From assembly GCF_000785555.1 (NCBI RefSeq), contig NZ_CP009129.1, positions 1,860,001 through 1,924,000 of the forward strand: a stretch of 64,000 bases of DNA. Direction: 5' to 3'. The position numbers and the translations under genes are program-made. The DNA is from Planococcus sp. PAMC 21323 (lineage in GTDB: Bacteria > Bacillota > Bacilli > Bacillales_A > Planococcaceae). Position 1 is the stretch's first letter, and each line of letters begins with the position of its first letter. Under the pieces are notes generated by a model, which was not told the DNA's origin, ran no database searches, and saw only the letters and a list, made by a program, of their open reading frames with translations. Below are positions 56,272 to 64,000 of this stretch, one piece after another.

Positions 56272-57669
56272 TTACAGAATAAATTGTGACAAATCTTTGT
56301 TTTTCGCCACATTTTCGAGTTTTTCATTCACATATTGGACGGTAATATCAATTTGCGCTGGAGAAATCTCGGAAGCTTCAAAAGACAAGTCTTCCAAAAG
56401 GCGCTCAAGAATGGTATGCAACCTGCGCGCACCTATGTTATCTGTGTCTTGATTTACTTCATATGCAATTTCTGCAAGTCTGATTATTGAGGCATCATTG
56501 AAGTGTACCACAATTCCCTCTGTTTCGAGAAGAGCTTTATACTGATTCAGTAAAGAATGTTTCGGTTCTGTCAATATTTTTACAAAATCTTCTACTTCTA
56601 GCTTCTGCAATTCTACTCGAATTGGGAAACGCCCCTGTAATTCTGGGATTAAATCAGATGGTTTTGACATATGAAAAGCTCCCGCGGCAACGAATAACAC
56701 ATAATCCGTTTTGACTGCTCCGTATTTTGTTGAAACCGTAGATCCTTCAACAATCGGTAAAATATCCCGCTGCACACCTTCTCTTGAAACATCAGCCGAC
56801 GATGAATTACTTTTACTCGCTATTTTATCCATTTCGTCGATGAAGATGATGCCATGCTGCTCGGCACGCTCTATTGCTTCCATTGCTACTTCTTCATCGT
56901 CTACCAATTTAGCTGCTTCTTCTGTAGTTAACACACGACGAGCTTCTTTTACTTGCAAACGCCGCTTTTTCTTTTTCTTTGGCATAAGAGAAGAAAATGC
57001 ATCTTGCATATTTGCACCCATTTGTTCCATGCCCGAACCTTGTAAGGCATCAAACATAGAATGTGTATTTTCAACCACTTCCACCGTTACCCACTCTTCT
57101 TCTAACTTGCCAGCTTTTAAGTCAGCAGCAATTTCTCTTCGTTTCACTCGAACTTCAACTTCTGCAGTAGGTTCTTCTTCCTCTTGCTCAAGTTTTTGTC
57201 CAAAAAGCATTTCCAACGGATTCTGGCTTGTTTGTTTCTTGCGCATAGAAGGAACCAATAATTTAACGATGCGTTCATTCGCTGCTGTTTCTGCTTGAAA
57301 TTTTACTGCTTCGAATTTTTCTTCTTTAACAATTCGAACAGCGGCCTCGACCAAATCGCGTACCATCGACTCAACATCGCGTCCTACATAACCAACCTCA
57401 GTAAATTTCGTCGCTTCTACTTTGATAAATGGCGCTCCTGTTAACTTAGCAATACGACGAGCGATTTCTGTTTTTCCGACTCCAGTCGGTCCAATCATTA
57501 AAATGTTTTTTGGAATTACTTCTCCGCGCATTTCTTCGTCTAATCGATTTCTGCGATAGCGATTTCTTAATGCAATAGCAATTGAACGCTTTGCATCTTT
57601 TTGACCAACAATGTATCGATCAAGATGATCCGTAATTTGTCTTGGTGTTAAATCGGTCTGATTCTTCAT
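56272..57669 (-). CDS. hslU: HslU (ClpY) ATPase subunit
   Basis: The AAA+ unfoldase of the HslUV protease, 465 residues. [20 protein letters not shown] begins the protein, Walker A is [12 protein letters not shown], Walker B is [10 protein letters not shown], and the C-terminal part has [15 protein letters not shown]. The inserted I-domain lies between (about 110-245) and includes a KKKKKR stretch. The start at 57669 overlaps the hslV stop by one base (TAATG); the frame opens further up without a site. It feeds unfolded substrate to HslV. Confidence 0.97.
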   Translation of the reverse strand: MKNQTDLTPRQITDHLDRYIVGQKDAKRSIAIALRNRYRRNRLDEEMRGEVIPKNILMIGPTGVGKTEIARRIAKLTGAPFIKVEATKFTEVGYVGRDVESMVRDLVEAAVRIVKEEKFEAVKFQAETAANERIVKLLVPSMRKKQTSQNPLEMLFGQKLEQEEEEPTAEVEVRVKRREIAADLKAGKLEEEWVTVEVVENTHSMFDALQGSGMEQMGANMQDAFSSLMPKKKKKRRLQVKEARRVLTTEEAAKLVDDEEVAMEAIERAEQHGIIFIDEMDKIASKSNSSSADVSREGVQRDILPIVEGSTVSTKYGAVKTDYVLFVAAGAFHMSKPSDLIPELQGRFPIRVELQKLEVEDFVKILTEPKHSLLNQYKALLETEGIVVHFNDASIIRLAEIAYEVNQDTDNIGARRLHTILERLLEDLSFEASEISPAQIDITVQYVNEKLENVAKNKDLSQFIL

Positions 57670-58214
57670 TAGGACAATTCCTCCACAACAATTTGATGAT
57701 TGGTATAGACACAAATATCTGCTGCAGTTTCTAGCGCTGACTTAGCAATTTCTGCTGCTGTAAAATGTTCACCTGCGAATTTTTTTAACGCTCGCCCAGC
57801 AGCTAATGCATAATTACCACCAGATCCAATAGCTAAGATGCCATCATCTGGTTCAATAACTTCACCTGTTCCAGAGACAAGCAATAGTTCATCTTTATTC
57901 ATAATAATAAGCATCGCTTCTAATTGGCGAAGCATTTTGTCTCCGCGCCATTGTTTAGCCAGTTCCACTGCCGCTCTTTGAAGGTTGCCGTTATACTCGG
58001 TCAACTTACCTTCAAACATTTCAAACAATGTAAAAGCATCTGCAACTGATCCCGCAAAGCCAGTTAATACCTGGCCATTGTATAATTTACGTACTTTTCT
58101 CGCCGTATGTTTCATTACTACAGCATTACCAAATGTCACTTGGCCATCACCCGACATTGCGCATTGTCCGTTATGGCGAACCGCAAATATTGTGGTTGCA
58201 TGAAATTCTTGCAT
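57669..58214 (-). CDS. hslV: HslV (ClpQ) peptidase subunit
   Basis: The proteasome-like peptidase of HslUV, 181 residues. It begins [39 protein letters not shown] and [14 protein letters not shown] follow, and [14 protein letters not shown] is near the C-terminus. The conserved catalytic Thr pair is at residues 7-8, so a six-residue leader must be removed if Thr7 is the nucleophile. In B. subtilis CodW the mature protein is reported to begin with Ser2; here residue 2 is Gln. It lies between xerC and hslU. Confidence 0.96.
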   Translation of the reverse strand: MQEFHATTIFAVRHNGQCAMSGDGQVTFGNAVVMKHTARKVRKLYNGQVLTGFAGSVADAFTLFEMFEGKLTEYNGNLQRAAVELAKQWRGDKMLRQLEAMLIIMNKDELLLVSGTGEVIEPDDGILAIGSGGNYALAAGRALKKFAGEHFTAAEIAKSALETAADICVYTNHQIVVEELS

Positions 58215-58230
58215 TGTATAATGCCCCTTT

Positions 58231-59124
58231 CTAAGCTCGTGGATGTGAATTCAAATACGTATTTCGTAAATGTTCTTTCGTAACATGCGTATATACCTGC
58301 GTAGAACTTAAATGAGAATGTCCCAGTAATTCTTGAACAGTCCGAATATCGGCTCCGTTATTGATCAGGTGAGTAGCAAAAGTATGACGAATCATATGCG
58401 GATAAATAGAGGAATTTACAGAAGCCTTTTTCATGCACTCACTTAAAATATGACGAATGCCTCGGTCTGTAACAGTTTCTCCTCGACTATTAACAAACAA
58501 ATAATCATGTGCTTGCTTCTTCATCAATCTAGGACGTGCATCTTCCATGTAATGTTCCAATGCAACTTGTGCAAACTGACCGTAAGGAATATAGCGTTCT
58601 TTTCTTCCTTTTCCCATCACTTTTACAATTTGCATCGTTTGATCTAAATCATTTAATCGAATAGAGACACATTCGCTAACTCGCATACCCGTTGCATACA
58701 GTAATTCAAGCAGCGCTGTATTACGAATAGATAAGTTATCTTCACCTTGAACTGATTTAAAAAGCTGTGCTAATTCCTCTTCATAAAAAAATTGTGGCAG
58801 TCGCTCTTCTTTCTTAGGATGATACAACGATCTAAATGCAGCTTCGTCCAATCCAAACTCGCGATTAGCATAACGAAAAAAAGAACGAATAGCAGAAATC
58901 CTCCTAGAAACAGTCGTCCTCGATAACTTAGCATCATATAATTTGGTCATATAATTTCTAGCATGTATATACTCAACTTCCCTAATGTCTGGTACACCTT
59001 CAGCATTTAAAAACAGAAAAAAATCCGCCAGGTCATGTTCGTAATGGTGGACGGTATGTTCAGAATAATTTTTTTCCAATTGAATATAGCTCATAAAAGA
59101 TTTTAGCATCTTCTCTTTCTCCAT
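58231..59124 (-). CDS. xerC: Tyrosine recombinase XerC (CodV)
   Basis: A 297-residue phage-integrase-family recombinase. The N-terminal SAM-like domain has [13 protein letters not shown]; the catalytic domain has ATGMRVSE (Arg), a Lys in the [11 protein letters not shown] hairpin, [11 protein letters not shown] (His-Arg), LGHSHLSST and the nucleophile Tyr in QVYTHV. With XerD it resolves chromosome dimers at dif. The start at 59124 has GGTGGAG six bases upstream; the frame opens at 59145. It is the chromosomal housekeeping gene at the head of the codY operon, not a mobile-element integrase. Confidence 0.95.
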   Translation of the reverse strand: MEKEKMLKSFMSYIQLEKNYSEHTVHHYEHDLADFFLFLNAEGVPDIREVEYIHARNYMTKLYDAKLSRTTVSRRISAIRSFFRYANREFGLDEAAFRSLYHPKKEERLPQFFYEEELAQLFKSVQGEDNLSIRNTALLELLYATGMRVSECVSIRLNDLDQTMQIVKVMGKGRKERYIPYGQFAQVALEHYMEDARPRLMKKQAHDYLFVNSRGETVTDRGIRHILSECMKKASVNSSIYPHMIRHTFATHLINNGADIRTVQELLGHSHLSSTQVYTHVTKEHLRNTYLNSHPRA

Positions 59125-59147
59125 ACACGCTCCACCTTTCACCAAAT

Positions 59148-59183
59148 AGAAAAGCCTCTAAATTATACCAACATTTAGAGGCT
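59148..59183 (-). terminator. Rho-independent terminator after trmFO
   Basis: AGCCTCTAAAT and ATTTAGAGGCT form an 11-bp stem with a 9-nt loop and TTTTC follows on the minus strand. The -10 of the xerC promoter lies in its loop. Confidence 0.85.
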
Positions 59184-59191
59184 CATATCAA
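59162..59191 (-). promoter_or_regulatory. SigA promoter for xerC-hslVU-codY, inside the trmFO terminator
   Basis: TTGATA (59191-59186) and a perfect TATAAT (59167-59162) are 18 bp apart on the minus strand. The -35 overlaps the region just after the trmFO stop and the -10 lies between the terminator arms. Confidence 0.6.
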
Positions 59192-60502
59192 TTAAACAGA
59201 TACTGTATTCATGTAATTTTGAATTGATTCTAATGCACGGTTTGCATGTTTTTCAGCACGTTCAGATTTTGAACGAATGCGTTCACCTAAATCAGGGAAC
59301 AATCCAAAGTTAACGTTCATTGGTTGAAAGTTCTTGCTGTCCGCTTCTGTAATATAACGAGCCATACTACCTAAAGCTGTTTCAGCTGGGAAAACCAATA
59401 ATTCTTCACCTAATGCCAATTTTGCTGCGTTAATGCCAGCTAATAATCCGCTTCCAGCAGATTCAACATAGCCTTCTACACCTGTCATTTGACCTGCAAA
59501 GAAGATGTTATCATCAGCTTTTAGTTGATAAGTTGGTTTCAGGACCCGTGGCGAGTTAATAAATGTGTTCCGGTGCATAACACCATATCGCACAATTTCA
59601 ACATTTTCTAGGCCTGGAATCAATTTCAACACTTCTTTTTGAGGGCCCCACTTAAGATGCGTTTGGAAACCAACAATATTATAAAGTGTTCCAGCTGCAT
59701 CATCCTGGCGAAGCTGTACAACTGCATATGGACGCTCTCCTGTTTTCGGATCTTCTAGTCCTACTGGCTTCATCGGTCCGAATGTTAAGGTTTTCTCACC
59801 TCTGGCCGCCATAACTTCTACTGGCATACAGCCTTCAAAATAAATTTCTTTTTCAAATTCTTTTAAAGGTACCACTTCAGCTTCTACAAGCGCTTTATGG
59901 AATCGCATAAACTCTTCTTCTGTCATCGGACAGTTTAGATATGCTGCTTCCCCTTTATCATAGCGCGACTTTAGATAAACTTTATCCATATCAATGCTGT
60001 CTTTTTCAACGATTGGTGCAGCTGCATCATAGAAATACAAGTATTCCTCACCCGTCAAATCACGAATTTTTTCAGCAAGCGCTGGAGAAGTTAATGGACC
60101 AGTCGCAATAATCGTAATGCCTTCTGGTATTTCAGTAACTTCTTCGTTAATCACTTCTACTAGTGGATGATTTTTCACTTTATCAGTAACAGCCGCCGCA
60201 AATTCGTGACGATCCACAGCCAGTGCGCCACCCGCTGGGACAGATGCGCCATCTGCAGATTCAATAATAACTGAATCTAATTTACGCATTTCTTCTTTAA
60301 TCACACCTACAGCATTTGTTAACGAATTTGCTCGTAAAGAATTACTGCAAACTAATTCTGCAAATTTATCTGTGTGATGCGCTGCAGTTTGTTGAACAGG
60401 GCGCATTTCAAACAAGCGAACGTTTACCCCGCGCTTTGCGATTTGCCAAGCTGCTTCACTACCTGCTAGACCTGCACCAATTACGTTTACATATTTCGTC
60501 AT
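59192..60502 (-). CDS. trmFO: Methylenetetrahydrofolate-tRNA uracil-54 methyltransferase TrmFO
   Basis: TrmFO makes m5U54 in tRNA using methylenetetrahydrofolate and FAD. The FAD loop is [21 protein letters not shown]; the family block [14 protein letters not shown] is seen as [20 protein letters not shown] with the catalytic Cys. [28 protein letters not shown] and [17 protein letters not shown] are also diagnostic. The length of 436 residues is normal. It follows topA by 20 bp, as in B. subtilis (gid). Confidence 0.97.
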   Translation of the reverse strand: MTKYVNVIGAGLAGSEAAWQIAKRGVNVRLFEMRPVQQTAAHHTDKFAELVCSNSLRANSLTNAVGVIKEEMRKLDSVIIESADGASVPAGGALAVDRHEFAAAVTDKVKNHPLVEVINEEVTEIPEGITIIATGPLTSPALAEKIRDLTGEEYLYFYDAAAPIVEKDSIDMDKVYLKSRYDKGEAAYLNCPMTEEEFMRFHKALVEAEVVPLKEFEKEIYFEGCMPVEVMAARGEKTLTFGPMKPVGLEDPKTGERPYAVVQLRQDDAAGTLYNIVGFQTHLKWGPQKEVLKLIPGLENVEIVRYGVMHRNTFINSPRVLKPTYQLKADDNIFFAGQMTGVEGYVESAGSGLLAGINAAKLALGEELLVFPAETALGSMARYITEADSKNFQPMNVNFGLFPDLGERIRSKSERAEKHANRALESIQNYMNTVSV

Positions 60503-60522
60503 TTCTAAACACCTCTATACTA

Positions 60523-62592
60523 TTATTGAACTTCTTCTTTATAATCACAGCTCGTACAATTAATTTGCACGCCTTTTTTCACTTTTTTCTCTACAAGTAA
60601 CTCACTACATTTTGGACACGGTCGCTCGATCGGTTTATCCCATGAAACAAATTCACATTCAGGATATCTTTCGCAACCATAAAATATACGGCGTTTCTTA
60701 CTTTTTCTTTCAACAATTTCGCCTTGTTTACAAGTTGGGCATGTAACCCCAATATGCTTCACAATCGCTTTTGTATTACGACATTCAGGAAAATTACTAC
60801 AAGCCATGAACTTTCCGTAGCGACCTAATTTATAAACCATCGGTGCGCCGCATAATTCACAATCTTCGCCAGCTGGCTCGTCTTTAATCTGAACTTTTTC
60901 CATTTCATTCTCTGCTACTTCGACATTTTTTTCAAATTTACGATAAAATGCGTCGATGATAGAACGCCATTCAATTTCGCCTTCTTCGACAGTATCCAAA
61001 TCGTGCTCCATTTTAGCTGTAAATTCAATGTTTAAAATATCCGGGAAAAATTCAAGTACTAACTGATGAACAATTTCACCTAACTCAGTTGGAATAAATC
61101 GTTTTGCATCCAGTGTGACATACCCACGCTTTTGAATTGTATCCAAAGTTGGCGCATAAGTTGACGGACGTCCTATTCCAAGCTCTTCGAGCGCTCTTAC
61201 TAAACGGGCCTCTGTAAAACGAGGAGGCGGCTGCGTAAAATGCTGATTTGGTGTAATATCAATTGCTTTTACCACGTCACCTTCAGCCATTTCCGGTAAG
61301 ATATTGTCTTTTTCTTCTTTTTGATCATCCGTACCTTCAATATAAAGCTTCATGAAGCCTGGAAATTTAACTTGAGAACCGTTTGCACGAAACACTGCTT
61401 CACCATTTTGCAATTCTGCCATAACTGTATCCAACACTGCCGAAGACATCTGACTTGCAACAAAACGATCCCAGATTAGTTTGTATAGACGGTAAAGGTC
61501 ACGTGAAAGAATGCTCTTCATCGACTCTGGAGTCCGCATTACGCTAGTTGGACGCACAGCTTCGTGAGCATCTTGTGATTTTGCTGACTGCTTGGCAGCA
61601 GCTTTTTGTGTAACGTACTCATCACCATAGTTTTCAACGATAAAATCGATGGTGTCTTTTTTTGCTGTATCTGAAATTCGTGTGGAATCTGTTCGCATAT
61701 AGGTGATTAAACCTGTAATGCCTTCTTTCCCTACTGCAATACCTTCATACAATTGTTGCGCTAGCATCATTGTCTTTTTAGCTCGGAAGTTTAACTTGCG
61801 AGCAGCTTCTTGCTGAAGTGAAGAAGTTGTAAAAGAAGGGGAGGGATTTCTTTTTCTCTCTTTTTTCACCACTCGGTTAACGTTAAAATCTTTTCCTGAC
61901 ATCGAAGCTAGCACTTCTTTAACATCTGCTTCATTATGCAATTTCATTTTTTCTTTTGTATTACCATAAAATTGCGCTTCAAAATTCTTTTTTGATTTTT
62001 CGAACTCCCCAGTAATTGACCAGTATTCTTCCGGTTCAAAAATTTTGATTTCGTTTTCACGATCAATTACTAGTCTTAGTGCTACTGATTGAACACGACC
62101 AGCTGATAAACCTTTTTTTACTTTTTTCCAAAGCAAAGGGCTGATGCTATACCCTACAAGACGATCTAAAATTCGGCGTGCCTGTTGTGCATCAACTAAG
62201 TCCATGTCAATTTTACGTGGGTGTTTAAATGATTCTTTAATCGCATCTTTTGTAATTTCGTTAAAGACGACACGACAATCTGAAGTTTGATCAATGCCGA
62301 GTGCCGTTGCTAAATGCCATGCAATTGCTTCTCCTTCTCTGTCGGGGTCAGCCGCGAGAAAGACTTTCTTCGCTTTTTTTGCTTCTTTTTTAAGATCTTG
62401 TAAGATTGGTCCTTTACCTCTGATTGTAATATAACGAGGTTCGTAGTTGTTTTCCACGTCTACACCCATTTGACTCCGGGGCAAATCGCGTAAATGTCCA
62501 AGTGAAGCACGGACTTTATATTTCTTACCCAAATACCGCTCGATTGTTTTTGCCTTTGCAGGCGACTCCACAATCACTAAAAAATCCGCCAT
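60523..62592 (-). CDS. topA: DNA topoisomerase I
   Basis: TopA relaxes negative supercoils. The Toprim domain starts [18 protein letters not shown] and has [13 protein letters not shown]; the catalytic Tyr lies in [14 protein letters not shown] (about 300). Three C-terminal zinc modules follow: CELC..CSNFPEC, CPTC..CERYPEC and CPKC..CTSC. The length is 689 residues from 62592 ([10 protein letters not shown]), which has AGGAGG upstream; the frame opens at 62649. It lies between dprA and trmFO. Confidence 0.98.
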   Translation of the reverse strand: MADFLVIVESPAKAKTIERYLGKKYKVRASLGHLRDLPRSQMGVDVENNYEPRYITIRGKGPILQDLKKEAKKAKKVFLAADPDREGEAIAWHLATALGIDQTSDCRVVFNEITKDAIKESFKHPRKIDMDLVDAQQARRILDRLVGYSISPLLWKKVKKGLSAGRVQSVALRLVIDRENEIKIFEPEEYWSITGEFEKSKKNFEAQFYGNTKEKMKLHNEADVKEVLASMSGKDFNVNRVVKKERKRNPSPSFTTSSLQQEAARKLNFRAKKTMMLAQQLYEGIAVGKEGITGLITYMRTDSTRISDTAKKDTIDFIVENYGDEYVTQKAAAKQSAKSQDAHEAVRPTSVMRTPESMKSILSRDLYRLYKLIWDRFVASQMSSAVLDTVMAELQNGEAVFRANGSQVKFPGFMKLYIEGTDDQKEEKDNILPEMAEGDVVKAIDITPNQHFTQPPPRFTEARLVRALEELGIGRPSTYAPTLDTIQKRGYVTLDAKRFIPTELGEIVHQLVLEFFPDILNIEFTAKMEHDLDTVEEGEIEWRSIIDAFYRKFEKNVEVAENEMEKVQIKDEPAGEDCELCGAPMVYKLGRYGKFMACSNFPECRNTKAIVKHIGVTCPTCKQGEIVERKSKKRRIFYGCERYPECEFVSWDKPIERPCPKCSELLVEKKVKKGVQINCTSCDYKEEVQ

Positions 62593-62693
62593 AAATTTTT
62601 CCTCCTCATAGAGGTTTCTCAAAACTGCTAAAAGAATTACCTGTTGCAAAATGTATAACAGTTTTTAGCTTAATGCAAGGGTTTTCGTTTTTT

Positions 62694-63590
62694 TCATTCT
62701 TTTTCAGCTGTCATATGTTGGTATTCTTCTAACACTTGCCAACCATTCCACACTGGTTTCGCGCCTTCAACTATCAATTTATGCGGCCCTTCAGATAACA
62801 AAGAGTCAATATTACCTGGTACAGCAAAAATATCTTTTCCATGATCTAAAGCATGTTCAATTGTGCTCAAAGTGCCACTTTTAATCTGGGCTTCAGTTAC
62901 GATAATTCCTTTAGATAAACCACTGATAATGCGATTTCTCATTGGGAAATTCCATTTTTCAGGCTTTACATAAGGTGGATATTCCGTTAAAACAAGGTGT
63001 CTTTCTTCTATTATATGGTTTAAGCCTGCATTTTCTTTTGGATAGGGGTGCAAAAATCCACTGCCCGTAACTGCGATTGTATGACCTCCTAAATCAATCG
63101 TTTTTTGATGAGCCATAGCATCCGCTCCTTTTGCTAAACCACTGACAATAACATAGCCTTTTTCCACAAGTGGCGGCACGATTTTTTGGAGAGCTTTTTG
63201 AGTGTATATTGTGGCTTTACGAGATCCAATTATGGCTACTTTTTGAGGGTTTTTTAATAATGTTAGATCTCCTTTAGCATAAAGAACAGCTGGTGGATCG
63301 ATTAATTCTAGTAAATTTTCGGGATAAAGTGGGTGTTGATAAGATATGGGGAGTATCTTATATTTGGCGTAGGTTTCATGTAAGGGGTATGTCAGAGATT
63401 GTCTATAAGAGGCTTTTAATTTGATTGCTTGTTCTAATTTAATATTCAGCAGCCACATTAATTCATTTGGTGATTTTTTTTCGAGTCTTGTTAAGTCTGG
63501 ATCATCTGAAAATAGCGGCAATAACTTCTGCAAACTTTTAGGGTAGACGTAATGCAATGCTAACAAACGTTTTGTAAATTCATCGTTCAT
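62694..63590 (-). CDS. dprA: DNA processing protein DprA (Smf)
   Basis: DprA loads RecA onto incoming single-stranded DNA in natural transformation. The Rossmann-like core has VAIIGSRKATIYTQKAL, VSGLAKGADAMAHQ, VTGSGFLHPYPKEN and FPMRNRIISGLSKGIIVTEA. A short N-terminal SAM-like domain (about 1-75) is present; the C-terminal winged helix of some family members is missing, as in many Firmicutes. The length of 298 residues is normal for that form. It heads the dprA-topA-trmFO string, with a candidate promoter upstream. Confidence 0.95.
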   Translation of the reverse strand: MNDEFTKRLLALHYVYPKSLQKLLPLFSDDPDLTRLEKKSPNELMWLLNIKLEQAIKLKASYRQSLTYPLHETYAKYKILPISYQHPLYPENLLELIDPPAVLYAKGDLTLLKNPQKVAIIGSRKATIYTQKALQKIVPPLVEKGYVIVSGLAKGADAMAHQKTIDLGGHTIAVTGSGFLHPYPKENAGLNHIIEERHLVLTEYPPYVKPEKWNFPMRNRIISGLSKGIIVTEAQIKSGTLSTIEHALDHGKDIFAVPGNIDSLLSEGPHKLIVEGAKPVWNGWQVLEEYQHMTAEKE

Positions 63591-63653
63591 CTTGTTCCTC
63601 CTCTTTTTTAAAGATCAATTAAGGTGCGCCCGACTATGAAACACCTTCATTTC

Positions 63654-63682
63654 ATTTTAATCGTTTTTTCTGTCGACGTAAA
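63654..63682 (-). promoter_or_regulatory. Candidate SigA promoter for dprA
   Basis: TTTACG and TAAAAT are 17 bp apart on the minus strand, about 60 bases before dprA. An AAGGTG/CACCTT pairing lies in the leader. The rest of the gap up to 63838 is AT-rich and shows nothing else I can support. Confidence 0.4.
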
Positions 63683-63838
63683 CTTTTAAAATGCACCTTT
63701 TTTAGTAGAATAGTTATTTAATTCCTTATATTAGTTACTTGTTATCAATGGTAAACTAAAGCTACTAGAACAATGCTTTTTATACTCTCACTAGTTTCTA
63801 ACGAGTTAGTATCTTATTTTACTAAAAAGGAGTTTTAA

Positions 63839-64000
63839 ATGACATTGAGTAAAATAATTCATTCAAGTGCCACCATATTATGGTTGATCTCTGCTATTTA
63901 TTTACTTTATAAATATTTTTTAAACTTGGGCTACTGGGATCGTCCGCTTTATATTAGCTTAGGTTTATTCTTGATCATCATTATTAGCCGCAAACCATTT
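63839..64000 (+). CDS. Small membrane protein, N-terminal part (truncated by window edge)
   Basis: An open frame starts at 63839 with AGGAG seven bases upstream and runs off the right edge (54 codons). It starts MTLSKIIHSSATILWLISAIY and contains two likely transmembrane segments: about residues 10-30 and, after a short NLGYWDRP loop, residues 39-50 (YISLGLFLIIII). I do not recognise the family. It is the only plus-strand gene and diverges from dprA. Confidence 0.6.
   Translation, partial: MTLSKIIHSSATILWLISAIYLLYKYFLNLGYWDRPLYISLGLFLIIIISRKPF

Noticed and set aside
56711..57298. Open frame of 195 codons on the plus strand opposite hslU
   Set aside because: Antisense to the I-domain and Walker region of HslU; low-complexity Ser/Phe runs only.

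Overview
The window is a contiguous stretch of a low-to-mid GC Firmicutes chromosome. Gene content and order point to Bacillales. The lack of sporulation genes at loci where Bacillus subtilis carries them suggests a Planococcus/Planomicrobium-type Planococcaceae, but this is inference from protein sequence and synteny and I ran no search. All complete genes lie on the minus strand, so transcription runs from high to low coordinates. The only plus-strand gene is a truncated membrane protein at the right edge.

Right to left: dprA, topA and trmFO (competence, supercoiling, tRNA methylation) lead into xerC-hslV-hslU-codY. Next is the translation and envelope block rpsB-tsf-pyrH-frr-uppS-cdsA-dxr-rseP-proS and the replicative polymerase polC. 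The nusA-infB operon (rimP-nusA-ylxR-ylxQ-infB-ylxP-rbfA-truB-ribF) follows, then rpsO, pnp, the M16 protease mlpA, asd, rnjB and ftsK. A GntR-type regulator and the four-gene nupNOPQ nucleoside ABC transporter come next. Then the ymfF-ymfH-ymfI-ymfK-ymfM-pgsA-cinA-recA block, rny-ymdB, ricA, mutS-mutL, an alpha/beta hydrolase, miaA, hfq and the start of a rhodanese gene.

The backbone resembles B. subtilis from hfq to smf with accessory parts missing. The flagellar/chemotaxis operon is absent between codY and rpsB. The spore genes (spoVS, cotE, spoVFAB) are absent, as are dapG/dapA beside asd and miaB beside ricA. RNA turnover is well represented (RNase Y, YmdB, RicA, RNase J2, PNPase, Hfq).

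The least ordinary DNA is intergenic. (1) A family of hairpin repeats starting AGAAAAGCG lies after ricA, in a tandem block upstream of ymfF, and as a decayed fragment near hfq; the arms of different copies differ but remain complementary. (2) A 54-bp inverted-repeat mini-element flanked by GAT direct repeats sits in the loop of the nup operon terminator; removing it restores a perfect terminator. (3) Promoters, terminators and operator-like palindromes can be read at many junctions, including an SOS box at recA. I saw no rRNA, tRNA, CRISPR array, prophage or intact insertion sequence.
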